Shown here one piece after another: positions 6,625 to 14,295 of a stretch of 15,101 nucleotides of DNA. Location: positions 1 through 15,101 of the forward strand of contig JBDTMC010000159.1 of the NCBI GenBank assembly GCA_039934475.1. The letters run 5' to 3'. The stretch is from JBDTMC01 sp039934475. GTDB taxonomy: Bacteria; Acidobacteriota; Terriglobia; Bryobacterales; Bryobacteraceae. How positions within the stretch are numbered: position 1 is the first letter of the stretch; each line of letters opens with the position of its first letter. The notes beneath the pieces are model-generated. The model saw only the letters and a list, made by a program, of their open reading frames with translations, made no database searches and was not told the DNA's origin. The translations under genes and the position numbers were made by a program.

Positions 6625-9006
6625 TCAATGGTTTTTCTCCGATTTGCCGCCTATATAACCCAGCCCGCGGAGCCGTTGTAGGGTGGCATCGTCCAGCGGT
6701 TTCGATCCGCTCTGTCCAATGCGGGCTTTAACCGCTTTCTCCTGTTCGATCCACTTCAGGATGTCAGCCTTCATGCGGTTCGCCACATCAGGATGCTCGA
6801 CCGCGACGTCGCTATGGTCGGCGCGATCCGAGCGGCGGTCGTAGAGTTCGATCGGTTTGAGATGGGCACGCTGCGCCTGTAGCCGGTAAATGAGCTTCCA
6901 CTCGGGTTCCACCCGGGCGACCGTATCGGTAAGGTTCTCAGGCACTGCGCCGCCGGGCTTCGCACTCGGCAATGCGAGCTTCGTTGACATGGCCGGCACG
7001 GCATCCAGATGGCCGCCCGCCAACAGTGGAGCGAGACTGCGTCCCTCGAGTGCGTCGGCTTTCTTCAGCCCAAGGAGATCCATTACTGTCGGCAGGATGT
7101 CGATCAGTTGCACCGTGTCTGCCACCCGGCGGCCCTGCGGAATCAGCTTCGGATTCCACATCATGAGGGCGACGTGGATCAGCTCGCTGTACAGCGAATG
7201 GCCGTGCGCGCCGAGGCCGTGCTCCCAGAACTCTTCGCCATGATCCGAGGCGAACACGACGAGCGTGTTGTCGAGCAGACCCAAGTCCTTCAACTTGCCG
7301 GCTAACGCCTCAATGCTGCGGTCATTGTGAGCGATCTCGCCGTCGTAGCGATCCATCGCGCGCTTGACAAAGGCGCGGTCGTCAATGCCCTTGGCGCGAA
7401 TCTCGGCGCGACTGACGGTAGCGCCGCCGCCGTATGCCCGAATGTCCCGCAGTTTCGCGTAGTCCCGGTTGAACTGTTCGGTCTCCGCCGGGTTGGCGAA
7501 CTGCTTTTCGAACTCCGCCGGCGGGCGGTATGGGGCGTGCGGATCGGTGGAGAGAACGAAGAGGAAAATAGGTTCATCGCGGTGCCGTTCCAGCCACGGG
7601 AGAATGGCGCGATTGATGGCTGCCGAATCGGTTCCGCGATCCACGGCATCGGTCCTCTGCCGCTGGACCACGGGGTATTCGAGGACGTAATCGAAGCCGC
7701 GTTCGAGCCCGCTGGCGCGCCCGGCGAACGGGTTGGCTACGATGCTGGCGGTAACATAGCCTGCCGCGCGCAGCTGTTCCGCCATAGTCACCGCCCCGCG
7801 CGGAATGGTATCGGACTCGTTTGCCAGCCCGTGGGTGTATGCCTCAAGCGAAGTGAGAATGGATGGAACCGAAGCCTTGGTCCAGGACGCCTGTGCCACG
7901 GCGTCGTCAAACACAACCGCGGAAGCGCCCAGCCTTTTCAGGAACGGAGTTGTCTCGCGGGTATAGCCGTAGAGGCTGGTATGATCCGGGCGCAGAGTGC
8001 ACACCACATAGAGCAAGACATTGGGTCGGCGCGGCAAGGTGCGGCTGGTCACCAAGGGATTGGCCCAAAATCCCACCGCGGCAGGGGCCTTGGAAGCGCT
8101 CTCCAGCACGATGTGGGCGGTAGTGCCGGCGTAAGCCGATAAATCCACTTCCGCGTCTTCCCACTGGTCGGGGTTACTTACCACGCGCTTGAAGATCTCC
8201 GCTTTCGCGGGGCCGCCCAGAACTCGAAAAGTGATCGGGGCCTTGCCCGCTACGCCTAGTCCGAAATGCAGCACGGGCCCGGCGGCCGGGATGGGGATAT
8301 CGAATGCCATTGAGGCGGGCGTGCGCGAGAACAAAGTGTTTCGGTACTCGTCCAGTTTGGCGATGTTGGTGACGCCGGCAGGCGCGCTCAGTGTCTCTTT
8401 TCGCGGTACAAGTTCGATGAAGTCGAAGGCCACGGCTGCAAACAGGTCGTCCGTTGGCATGATCGCCAGGGGGCGGACAAATCCGGACGGCACGGCGGGG
8501 ATGTCGAACTGGTAGACCTTCCATTCCATCGCCGGCGCGAGCTTCTGTTTGAACTCCTGGGCTCCGAGCCTCACCTTCATCTCCGTACCGCCTTCGGAGA
8601 TCATCCGGATCTTGACCGCTTCATACTGCGCCCAATCGATGGCCGGACTGGTTGGCGCGGCGATGACGGGGGTGTTGCCGTCGCCTTTCACCACAAGCAG
8701 CCCGGGCTTTTTGAAGCCCATGCGTCCCCGCAACGACTGCCACGTCACTTTCTCATCGACGAAGCGCCAGATCCTTGGCTGTGCGGTTGGTACTGAGGTT
8801 GGGGCCGACGATGCCATGGTCACGTTGGCGGCGTCGAAGTGGTCGGTCAGCCGGTAGGTAGTCCAGGGGGCAACCGATGATCCCTGGGAAGCCGGCTCAG
8901 GTGCAGGCCCGGTTGACCGGCACGAGACTAGGCCGAGCAGAAGTGCCAGGGCCACGAAACGGGCAATTGATGTGGGGAGAGAGCTGGGCAGGTGGGGCAC
9001 CGTCAC
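6625..9006 (-). CDS. Sulfatase-fold lipoprotein with Thr at the nucleophile position
   Basis: The 793-residue protein has a lipoprotein signal (hydrophobic 17-27, LVSC lipobox, Cys29). A beta-rich N-terminal region (about 45-325) follows that I do not recognise in detail, then a sulfatase/alkaline-phosphatase-fold domain (about 328-665). Family motifs are NVLLYVVCTLRPDHTSLYGY (329-348), ASWTKASVPSILTS (373-386), LSTDPHAPYRPP (485-496), FASDHGEEFWEHG (586-598) and GAHGHSLYSE (599-608). Asp341, Asp488/His490, Asp588-His589 and His601 are present. Two points are odd. Position 336, normally the first metal-binding Asp of 'VDTLRxDH', is Cys (codon TGC). The nucleophile slot holds Thr376, not the Cys/Ser that is converted to formylglycine. 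A phosphoryl-transfer or phosphodiesterase role is therefore as likely as sulfate-ester hydrolysis. The start is GTG 9006 with a weak Shine-Dalgarno sequence; the GTG two codons later is an alternative. It follows the receptor gene by 65 bases. Confidence 0.87.
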   Translation of the reverse strand: MTVPHLPSSLPTSIARFVALALLLGLVSCRSTGPAPEPASQGSSVAPWTTYRLTDHFDAANVTMASSAPTSVPTAQPRIWRFVDEKVTWQSLRGRMGFKKPGLLVVKGDGNTPVIAAPTSPAIDWAQYEAVKIRMISEGGTEMKVRLGAQEFKQKLAPAMEWKVYQFDIPAVPSGFVRPLAIMPTDDLFAAVAFDFIELVPRKETLSAPAGVTNIAKLDEYRNTLFSRTPASMAFDIPIPAAGPVLHFGLGVAGKAPITFRVLGGPAKAEIFKRVVSNPDQWEDAEVDLSAYAGTTAHIVLESASKAPAAVGFWANPLVTSRTLPRRPNVLLYVVCTLRPDHTSLYGYTRETTPFLKRLGASAVVFDDAVAQASWTKASVPSILTSLEAYTHGLANESDTIPRGAVTMAEQLRAAGYVTASIVANPFAGRASGLERGFDYVLEYPVVQRQRTDAVDRGTDSAAINRAILPWLERHRDEPIFLFVLSTDPHAPYRPPAEFEKQFANPAETEQFNRDYAKLRDIRAYGGGATVSRAEIRAKGIDDRAFVKRAMDRYDGEIAHNDRSIEALAGKLKDLGLLDNTLVVFASDHGEEFWEHGLGAHGHSLYSELIHVALMMWNPKLIPQGRRVADTVQLIDILPTVMDLLGLKKADALEGRSLAPLLAGGHLDAVPAMSTKLALPSAKPGGAVPENLTDTVARVEPEWKLIYRLQAQRAHLKPIELYDRRSDRADHSDVAVEHPDVANRMKADILKWIEQEKAVKARIGQSGSKPLDDATLQRLRGLGYIGGKSEKNH

Positions 9007-9029
9007 AGTGGAACCGATGATAGCAAAGA

Positions 9030-9059
9030 GGCGGCCGGGCTCCAGAAAGCCAAGCCGCC
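9030..9059 (-). terminator. Terminator-like hairpin between the receptor and sulfatase-fold genes
   Basis: On the minus strand, GGCGGC (9059-9054) pairs with GCCGCC (9035-9030). An inner stem, GGCT (9051-9048) with AGCC (9041-9038), closes a 6-base loop, and a two-by-two internal loop separates the stems. The stretch TCTTTGC follows on the minus strand. The stem is strong but the T-run is short, so partial termination or 3'-end protection of the receptor message is more likely than complete termination. This would lower expression of the genes downstream of the receptor. Confidence 0.5.
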
Positions 9060-9071
9060 CAAATGCGATGG

Positions 9072-12000
9072 TTAGAACTCGAATCGTGCAGAGAGCTGAA
9101 TGATCCGCGCACCGTTCGATTGCTGGCTGAGGTCAATCAGCCCGGTTGTGGTGTTCGGGCTGAGGTTGTTGGGGTGGTTGAACGCGTTAAAGAAATCACC
9201 CGTAAGGCGCACCTTGTAGCGCTCCTTGAAAGTGATGGTCTTGTACAGGGAAAGATCCTGGTTCCACGCGCCCGGCCCTTGCAGAAAGTTGCGCGCATTC
9301 CAGTTGACGGTGCCTGAGTTGGCGTTGGTGAACACAACAGTACCGTTGGCCAGGGTCTGAGCGATCTGGTTATTGTTGTTCCCTAACCTGGTCATCACCC
9401 GTTGCGAGAAGTCGACCGGCACAAGCTGCTGCACGGCACTCGCCGTCGGGCCCTGGGCTTGGGAGGAATCGAAGTAACCGCGGAAGTAGACTTGCTGCTG
9501 ACGGCCGAAGATGTCGGCAGTGACGCGATTGTCTTTGCTTAGAGTCGGGTCGCCGAAGAGGTAGTAGCCGGCATTCACCCCTGTCCAGAAACCGCTCCGC
9601 CAGTCGCCGATAAAGCCGATGGACCAGCCGCCGATGATCTGGTTCATCACGCCGCCTGAGGTGCCGGCGAACCGCTTGCCTTTGCCAAAGGGCAGATCGT
9701 AGACACCGTTCCAGCGCACATGCTGCGGGGGAACATCGCCGGAGTTGGCATAGCCGAGCCGCAGCCGCTGGGAATCGGTCAAATTCGGATTGCCCAGGAT
9801 CTCTCCGTTCTGGGGAACGAGGAACGAATAGCCGCTGCCGGTGGCGTTGGCGTTGCCGTCACCGGAGGAACTGCCACCGGCGTCGGTAGTGCTCATGGCA
9901 TGCGCATAGGTGTAGAAACCCTGGAAGGTCAGGCCTTGTGCGAACTTATGGTTGAACTCGAACTGAAACGACTGGGTGTTGGAATAGCCATTGTGTTTGA
10001 CGGCTTGCCCGCTCCAGTTGGGATTGTAGCGGCGCGTATCGGCGTTGGAACTGCCAACCAGCCCGGTTTCCGCCCGGTAGTTGATAAGCGCCGTCGGATC
10101 GTTGTACGCCCAACGCTGTTCGAGGTTGCTGCCATGGTTGCCGATGTAGCTGAGCCGGAGAGCGGAGTTCTTACCTACCTCCCGCTCTATTACAAAGGTC
10201 CACTGCTGCATCATGTCGTCGTTCCAGTGGCGGAAGTCGAACGGAGTAAACAAACGTGCTCCGCCGGGCGCATCGGAGGCCGTCACGGTCGCCGTGCCCA
10301 CGGAGTCGGTCGGCGCCGGGGCGTGCGAAAGGGCGTAGACGTAGTCTGTGTTCTTGGCGCTGGCGATGGCGTTCTCAAATGCCAGGTTCAATGGCGGATT
10401 GGTGCGCGAGCTCTGGAGGATCTGCGATAGCGGCATCGTCCAGTAATAGATACCGTAGGATCCGCGCAGGACTGTCTTGTCAGTCAGGCGGTAAGCCATT
10501 CCCAGTCTGGGTCCCAGGTCGCGGTTGATGCCCGGAGTCAGTCCGCCCGGAATGCCAGCCTGGTTCGCGGTGGTCCATGTAGTGCCTCGGCGGGCCCAGG
10601 CAGACAACACCGCCGCAGGAACTCCGGACAGGGATTCCATGGTGACGTCGTTCGGCGTAATAACCTGCATGTTGGTCGGGGTAATGCCGGCCAGGTCCAG
10701 GTTCACCAAACGGTTGCGCTTCTCACTGTAGGGGGTCCACTTGTCCCAGCGAAGTCCAAGATTCACCGTCAGGCGCCTGCTCACCTTCCAGCTGTCCTGG
10801 GCGTAAAGTCCGAATTCCTTCTGCCGGAAGTAGAAGTAGCCGCGGTTGAACTGGTTGCTCAAGTAGGTGGGTAATCCAAGTTCCAAGCTGGCAAAACCGC
10901 TGCCAGTGAACGGAACTGCGGATTGGCTCGCTGGATCGTACAACTGGGTCCAGTCGCCGTAGAAGCTGTGGCTCCCTTGCGCCTGTTGCATTTCACGTAC
11001 GTTATTGGCTTCGGTGCGTCCGCGGAAGCCGAACTGCATGGTGTGCTTGCCCTTGACCCAGGTGACGTTGTCTTCCAGTTGGAACTGGGTCATGGCCTGG
11101 TCTTTAAAGTTGTCGGCGTCCCATCCGCCGTAGTACAGGAACTGCGAGTCACTGGTGTAGATGCTGGGCCAACCAGTAGCGCCAAATGGGTTTGGAAGTC
11201 CCAGCTTGTCGGCCCAGTTGGTGCCGTCTGAGAGCCCGCCCTGGTGGTTCGGAGACCGATTCACTGAGGCTGCGAACTCATTGATGAGGTTGGGCCGGAA
11301 AACATGCACCTCACGGGCTACTACGGAAGTGAGGCCCGCTGTTGTCAGCTGCGTGCCGTTGCAGTTGGAACAATCGAGCGGCGGAAATCCAAAGCGGCCA
11401 CCGGATTGGACGTTGTCCTGATTCGAGTGGGTAAATCTTACCGAAAGGTTGTCTTTCTCAGAGAAGTGCTGATCGAACTTACCAGTGTGGGTGGAGAAGT
11501 CCTGCGTCTTGGGGTAATAGACCTGGAAGTTGGCCGTGAGGTAGGGATTGACGCTGAGATCCGTCGGTTTGGGAGTGATGGCGCGCATTACACCCGCGAT
11601 GGGCGCGATGCGGCTGCTCTGAATCACATTGCCGGGGAACGGGGAGCGGGTACCATTGGCGCCTGTGGTGAGCGGATCGTAGATGGTGTATTTGGCGCCG
11701 CTGGTGTCGGTGAATCCACTGAAATCGCCGTTCCACATCGCATCGCCGGGGACCTGCGTCTGCGAGTACACCTGCTGCCGAAGTTTCATCGCCTCATACG
11801 AGTACAGCCAGAAAGCCTTATTCTTCACGATGGGCCCGCTGACCGTGCCGCCGTACTCATTGCGGATCAGCTTGGGCGGCGTGGTGAAGGTATCTTGCCG
11901 CGCACGGGCCAGTAGCCCGCCGTAATTGTTGCGGAACGTTTCGAAGGCGTTGCCGTGCCACTGATTGGTGCCGCTCTTGGAAACGAGTGTCACTGACGAG

Positions 12001-12686
12001 GGCCGCGAGAAGGCCGCGTCGGAGCCGGCGGTCTCAAAACGGAATTCCTGAATAATATCCAAGCCGGGTTGTACGCGCGAAATCCCGCCGCCGAAGCGAT
12101 CCACCAGCGAGATGCCATCCAGCGCCATGTCCGTAGAGCCCACCTTCATGCCGTTGGTGTGAGGAGCGCCTCCGCCCTCCACGCCGGCGGTTAGATTGAA
12201 CAGGTTGGTGATTTGGCGTCCGTTGAGGGGAAGATTTCGAATTCGGGTGGCATCCTTGACGTCACTGAGCGATCCCTTTTCCGTTTCGATGACGGGTGCC
12301 GCGCCGGTGACTTCAACGACGTTCTCTGTACTTCCGACCTGTAACACAGGGTCTACGACCGCGGATTGACCCACTTCCAGCACCAGAGTGCCAGTCCATT
12401 TCTTGAACTGGGCCATCTCTACTGTCACTGAATACCGGCCTTGGCGGACGGAACCGAAGTAATAGGCACCAACCCCTGTTGATTCAACGGTTTGCGCCAC
12501 CCCGTTATCGAGGTTCAAGAGAGTGACTTTTGCGCCGGGAACGATGGCCTGGGTCTGATCCGTCACGGTTCCATGCACCACACCGAGACCGGATTGGGCG
12601 GTCAGGGGCAGCGCGATGGCGATCGCGAGCAGGACGAGCAGGCTGTGGCGGAATAATTGAGATAAGACAGGCTGGTGACTAGACAT
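9072..12686 (-). CDS. Oar-like TonB-dependent receptor with carboxypeptidase-regulatory domain
   Basis: The 1204-residue outer-membrane protein has a signal peptide ending near LPLTAQSG (about 30). A carboxypeptidase-regulatory-like beta-sandwich follows (about 35-118: VVHGTVTDQTQAIVPGAKVTLLN, GAYYFGSVRQGRYSVTVE). A TonB plug follows (about 120-250: VVEVTGAAPVIETEKGSL, LPLNGRQITNLFNLTAGVEG, DMALDGISLVDRFGGG, IIQEFRFETAGSDAAFSR, VTLVSKSGTNQWHG). The rest is a long beta-barrel ending in LSARFEF, the aromatic C-terminal residue typical of outer-membrane barrels. The size and order match Oar-type receptors, which are abundant in Acidobacteriota; ligands are mostly unknown. A longer frame reaches 12776, but ATG 12686 is chosen because it begins the signal peptide and has GGGGAGG (12704-12698) 11 bases upstream. 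It is the first gene of the leftward series and diverges from the ROK regulator. No SusD partner is present. Confidence 0.93.
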   Translation of the reverse strand: MSSHQPVLSQLFRHSLLVLLAIAIALPLTAQSGLGVVHGTVTDQTQAIVPGAKVTLLNLDNGVAQTVESTGVGAYYFGSVRQGRYSVTVEMAQFKKWTGTLVLEVGQSAVVDPVLQVGSTENVVEVTGAAPVIETEKGSLSDVKDATRIRNLPLNGRQITNLFNLTAGVEGGGAPHTNGMKVGSTDMALDGISLVDRFGGGISRVQPGLDIIQEFRFETAGSDAAFSRPSSVTLVSKSGTNQWHGNAFETFRNNYGGLLARARQDTFTTPPKLIRNEYGGTVSGPIVKNKAFWLYSYEAMKLRQQVYSQTQVPGDAMWNGDFSGFTDTSGAKYTIYDPLTTGANGTRSPFPGNVIQSSRIAPIAGVMRAITPKPTDLSVNPYLTANFQVYYPKTQDFSTHTGKFDQHFSEKDNLSVRFTHSNQDNVQSGGRFGFPPLDCSNCNGTQLTTAGLTSVVAREVHVFRPNLINEFAASVNRSPNHQGGLSDGTNWADKLGLPNPFGATGWPSIYTSDSQFLYYGGWDADNFKDQAMTQFQLEDNVTWVKGKHTMQFGFRGRTEANNVREMQQAQGSHSFYGDWTQLYDPASQSAVPFTGSGFASLELGLPTYLSNQFNRGYFYFRQKEFGLYAQDSWKVSRRLTVNLGLRWDKWTPYSEKRNRLVNLDLAGITPTNMQVITPNDVTMESLSGVPAAVLSAWARRGTTWTTANQAGIPGGLTPGINRDLGPRLGMAYRLTDKTVLRGSYGIYYWTMPLSQILQSSRTNPPLNLAFENAIASAKNTDYVYALSHAPAPTDSVGTATVTASDAPGGARLFTPFDFRHWNDDMMQQWTFVIEREVGKNSALRLSYIGNHGSNLEQRWAYNDPTALINYRAETGLVGSSNADTRRYNPNWSGQAVKHNGYSNTQSFQFEFNHKFAQGLTFQGFYTYAHAMSTTDAGGSSSGDGNANATGSGYSFLVPQNGEILGNPNLTDSQRLRLGYANSGDVPPQHVRWNGVYDLPFGKGKRFAGTSGGVMNQIIGGWSIGFIGDWRSGFWTGVNAGYYLFGDPTLSKDNRVTADIFGRQQQVYFRGYFDSSQAQGPTASAVQQLVPVDFSQRVMTRLGNNNNQIAQTLANGTVVFTNANSGTVNWNARNFLQGPGAWNQDLSLYKTITFKERYKVRLTGDFFNAFNHPNNLSPNTTTGLIDLSQQSNGARIIQLSARFEF

Positions 12687-12801
12687 GTAACGGTAAACCT
12701 CCCCTTCATTACGCTGAGGCCTTGAAGGGCTTTCTGACAACCTGAAAGAAAATGCCTTGGATGCACCTTCCCTCAAGCCTTTCGACTACCTCGTTCACTG
12801 G

Positions 12802-12830
12802 ATTATTAGGCGTTTCAGCGCCGAAGTCAA
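12802..12830 (-). promoter_or_regulatory. Sigma-70-like promoter for the TonB-dependent receptor gene
   Basis: The minus strand carries TTGACT (12830-12825) and TAATAAT (12808-12802) with a 16-17-base spacer. Transcription would start near 12795, leaving about 110 bases of leader before ATG 12686. The spacer contains the dyad GGCG-N6-CGCC (12809-12822), a possible repressor site. The -10 fit is good and the -35 matches five of six consensus bases. Confidence 0.6.
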
Positions 12831-12841
12831 GCAATTTTTAG

Positions 12842-12871
12842 TTGAAGGTATCAGGGGAAACATCCTATGAT
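12842..12871 (+). promoter_or_regulatory. Sigma-70-like promoter for the ROK regulator gene
   Basis: TTGAAG (12842-12847) and TATGAT (12866-12871) are separated by 18 bases and fit a sigma-70 promoter pointing right. The start would be near 12878, giving a leader of under 30 bases before ATG 12906. The -35 hexamer is only 11 bases from that of the divergent receptor promoter, so the two are back to back and could be controlled together. Confidence 0.5.
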
Positions 12872-12878
12872 GGGGATT

Positions 12879-12901
12879 CTTTCTTGTCGCTTGTAAGAAA
12901 G
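12879..12901. promoter_or_regulatory. Inverted repeat, candidate operator of the ROK regulator
   Basis: CTTTCTT (12879-12885) and AAGAAAG (12895-12901) form a perfect 7-bp inverted repeat with a 9-base spacer, 23 bases in all. It begins at the predicted ROK transcription start and ends 4 bases before its ATG. That is a usual place for an autorepressor site, and it would also cover the weak ribosome-binding site AAGAAAG. A shorter related dyad, CTTTC-N9-GAAAG (12730-12748), lies in the receptor leader. Binding by the ROK protein is inferred from position only. Confidence 0.5.
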
Positions 12902-12905
12902 TAAA

Positions 12906-14114
12906 ATGATAGACCGCGCCCCACATTCGCGCCGCGTGCTGCGCCTGGGACAAGTCCGGACGGCGAACCGGGCGGCAGTGCTGCGGCTGTTGCGCCGGCA
13001 CCGCCAGCTTTCCCGGGCTGAACTCGCTCGCCGCACCAGCCTCTCAGAAGCATCTGTGTCCCGGATCATCGCTGAACTGATGAGCCAAGGGCTCTTAGTG
13101 GACGTGGGCAGTGGCCCGGGCACCGGTGGCCGACCCGCTGTTCGCCTGGAATTAAACGAGGAGCGTTTTCAGGCGATTGGCGTCGACATTCAGAATTGGG
13201 AGACCCAGGTTGTTCTGGGAACGGCGACTGGTAGGATATTGCGCACAGAGAGATTCAAGACGGCGTCCGATCCCATGGAAACCCTCGATCGGATCGCTGT
13301 GACCGTCGCGGATTTCGTTTCGGGTCTGACCGAGGCTCCGTTGGGGATCGGCGTCAGCACCCGCGGTTTGGTGGACAGCGCTCGCGGCGTGGCCGAACTT
13401 GGCAGCCATCCCGCCTGGATTCATATCAAGATTGGAGACTACCTCACTGGCCGTACCAAGCTGCCGGTCTATGTGGAGAACAACGTTCGAGCGGCCGCAG
13501 TCGCCGAATACGCGCATGGCTCTACCGACGTGCAGGGCGCCCATTGCCTGTTGTTTGTGCTGGTGGGTGATGGCGTCGGCATGGCGATCGTCCTGGACGG
13601 CAAGGTACACCATGGACCGCACATGGCCGCCGGCGAAATCGGCCAAATGGTGATCGCCGACCAAGATGGGCCTGAGCGGCACAATCGCCCGGGCAGCCTG
13701 GAGGCGCTGGCGTCGGATTTGGCCACATGTGAGCGCTATAACAGCCTGATAGGAGCGAAACTCCGCTCGACTAACCCCAGCAGTTGTTCCCAGCAGATGC
13801 GCCAGATTTGCCAGCTAGCCATGGAGGGCGAGGGGCCCGCCCGAACGGCTCTCAACACGACATTGCGCTGTCTCGGGATCGGAATCGCGAACACGGTTTG
13901 GGCCTTGGACGCCGATGCCGTCGTAATAGATGGCGCCCTTACCGAGGCCTGGCCGCTGGTATCGGCAGCGATTCGCGATCAGTTCCCCGAGGGCCCGCTA
14001 TTTCCGAACTTCCGTAACTTGGTTTTGAGGCCTTCGGCGCTTGGCGGACAGGCAGCGGTGCTTGGAGCCATTACCCTTCCTCTGGCGCCGATCTTTTCTT
14101 ACGACGGCACTTGA
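12906..14114 (+). CDS. ROK-family transcriptional regulator (NagC/XylR type)
   Basis: The 402-residue protein has an N-terminal winged helix-turn-helix (about 16-82: NRAAVLRLLRRHRQLSRAEL, SLSEASVSRIIAELMSQGLL, TGGRPAVRLELN) followed by a ROK domain (about 90-390: IGVDIQNWETQVVLG, LGIGVSTRGLVDS, PVYVENNVRAAAVAEY, LFVLVGDGVGMAIVLDGK, AAGEIGQMVI). ROK regulators repress sugar-use genes and release DNA on binding a sugar or sugar phosphate. The catalytic Asp of ROK kinases (motif ENDA) is Asn193 here. The usual GEIGH and CxCGxxGC zinc motif is replaced by GEIGQ (Gln247) and a Cys-free HNRPGS segment, so it should not be a kinase or bind that zinc. The start at ATG 12906 fits the helix-turn-helix; the Shine-Dalgarno sequence is weak. 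It diverges from the receptor gene and probably controls it and itself. Confidence 0.92.
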   Translation: MIDRAPHSRRVLRLGQVRTANRAAVLRLLRRHRQLSRAELARRTSLSEASVSRIIAELMSQGLLVDVGSGPGTGGRPAVRLELNEERFQAIGVDIQNWETQVVLGTATGRILRTERFKTASDPMETLDRIAVTVADFVSGLTEAPLGIGVSTRGLVDSARGVAELGSHPAWIHIKIGDYLTGRTKLPVYVENNVRAAAVAEYAHGSTDVQGAHCLLFVLVGDGVGMAIVLDGKVHHGPHMAAGEIGQMVIADQDGPERHNRPGSLEALASDLATCERYNSLIGAKLRSTNPSSCSQQMRQICQLAMEGEGPARTALNTTLRCLGIGIANTVWALDADAVVIDGALTEAWPLVSAAIRDQFPEGPLFPNFRNLVLRPSALGGQAAVLGAITLPLAPIFSYDGT

Positions 14115-14144
14115 GATCTGACCGCCACTTCTCCACTTTCTTCG

Positions 14145-14174
14145 CAGCGTGGACCCGGTTTCCACTGCCCCTTT
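14145..14174 (+). terminator. Weak terminator-like hairpin after the ROK gene
   Basis: GTGGA (14149-14153) can pair with TCCAC (14161-14165) around a 7-base loop, with CA and TG extending the stem beyond a small bulge. It is followed by CCCC and TTTT. It lies 30 bases after the ROK stop codon. The stem is short and the T-run has four bases, so termination here would be weak. Confidence 0.3.
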
Positions 14175-14238
14175 TAAGCCTCATCGAGTGCTCTTTTTCT
14201 GGCTAGTCAATTAATAGGTTATTCATAATTCATAATTC

Positions 14239-14268
14239 TTGACACTTTATAAAAACTTGCCATATACT
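14239..14268 (+). promoter_or_regulatory. Strong sigma-70-like promoter for the second TonB-dependent receptor gene
   Basis: A perfect TTGACA (14239-14244) and TATACT (14263-14268) are separated by 18 bases. Immediately upstream is an AT-rich stretch with two tandem copies of TTCATAA (14222-14235) plus a partial third, which could act as an UP element or regulator site. Transcription would start near 14275, giving a leader of about 20 bases with GGAGGG ahead of ATG 14296. Confidence 0.7.
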
Positions 14269-14295
14269 TTCCGCACGATTAACGGAGGGTTTTAA

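Noticed and set aside
7327..8142. A 271-residue open frame on the plus strand
   Set aside because: It is antisense to the sulfatase-fold gene, which has clear motifs along this stretch. Long opposite-strand frames are expected in GC-rich coding DNA.
9720..10430. A 236-residue open frame on the plus strand, and a 203-residue one at 11304-11915
   Set aside because: Both are antisense to the barrel of the TonB-dependent receptor. They have low-complexity Gly/Val/Arg composition and no domain.
12687..12776. N-terminal extension of the TonB-dependent receptor
   Set aside because: The extra 30 residues are charged, precede a complete signal peptide and lack a ribosome-binding site. The ATG at 12686 has a good one.
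13152..13682. A 176-residue open frame on the minus strand
   Set aside because: It is antisense to the ROK domain, whose motifs are continuous in the other strand. No ribosome-binding site or domain supports it.
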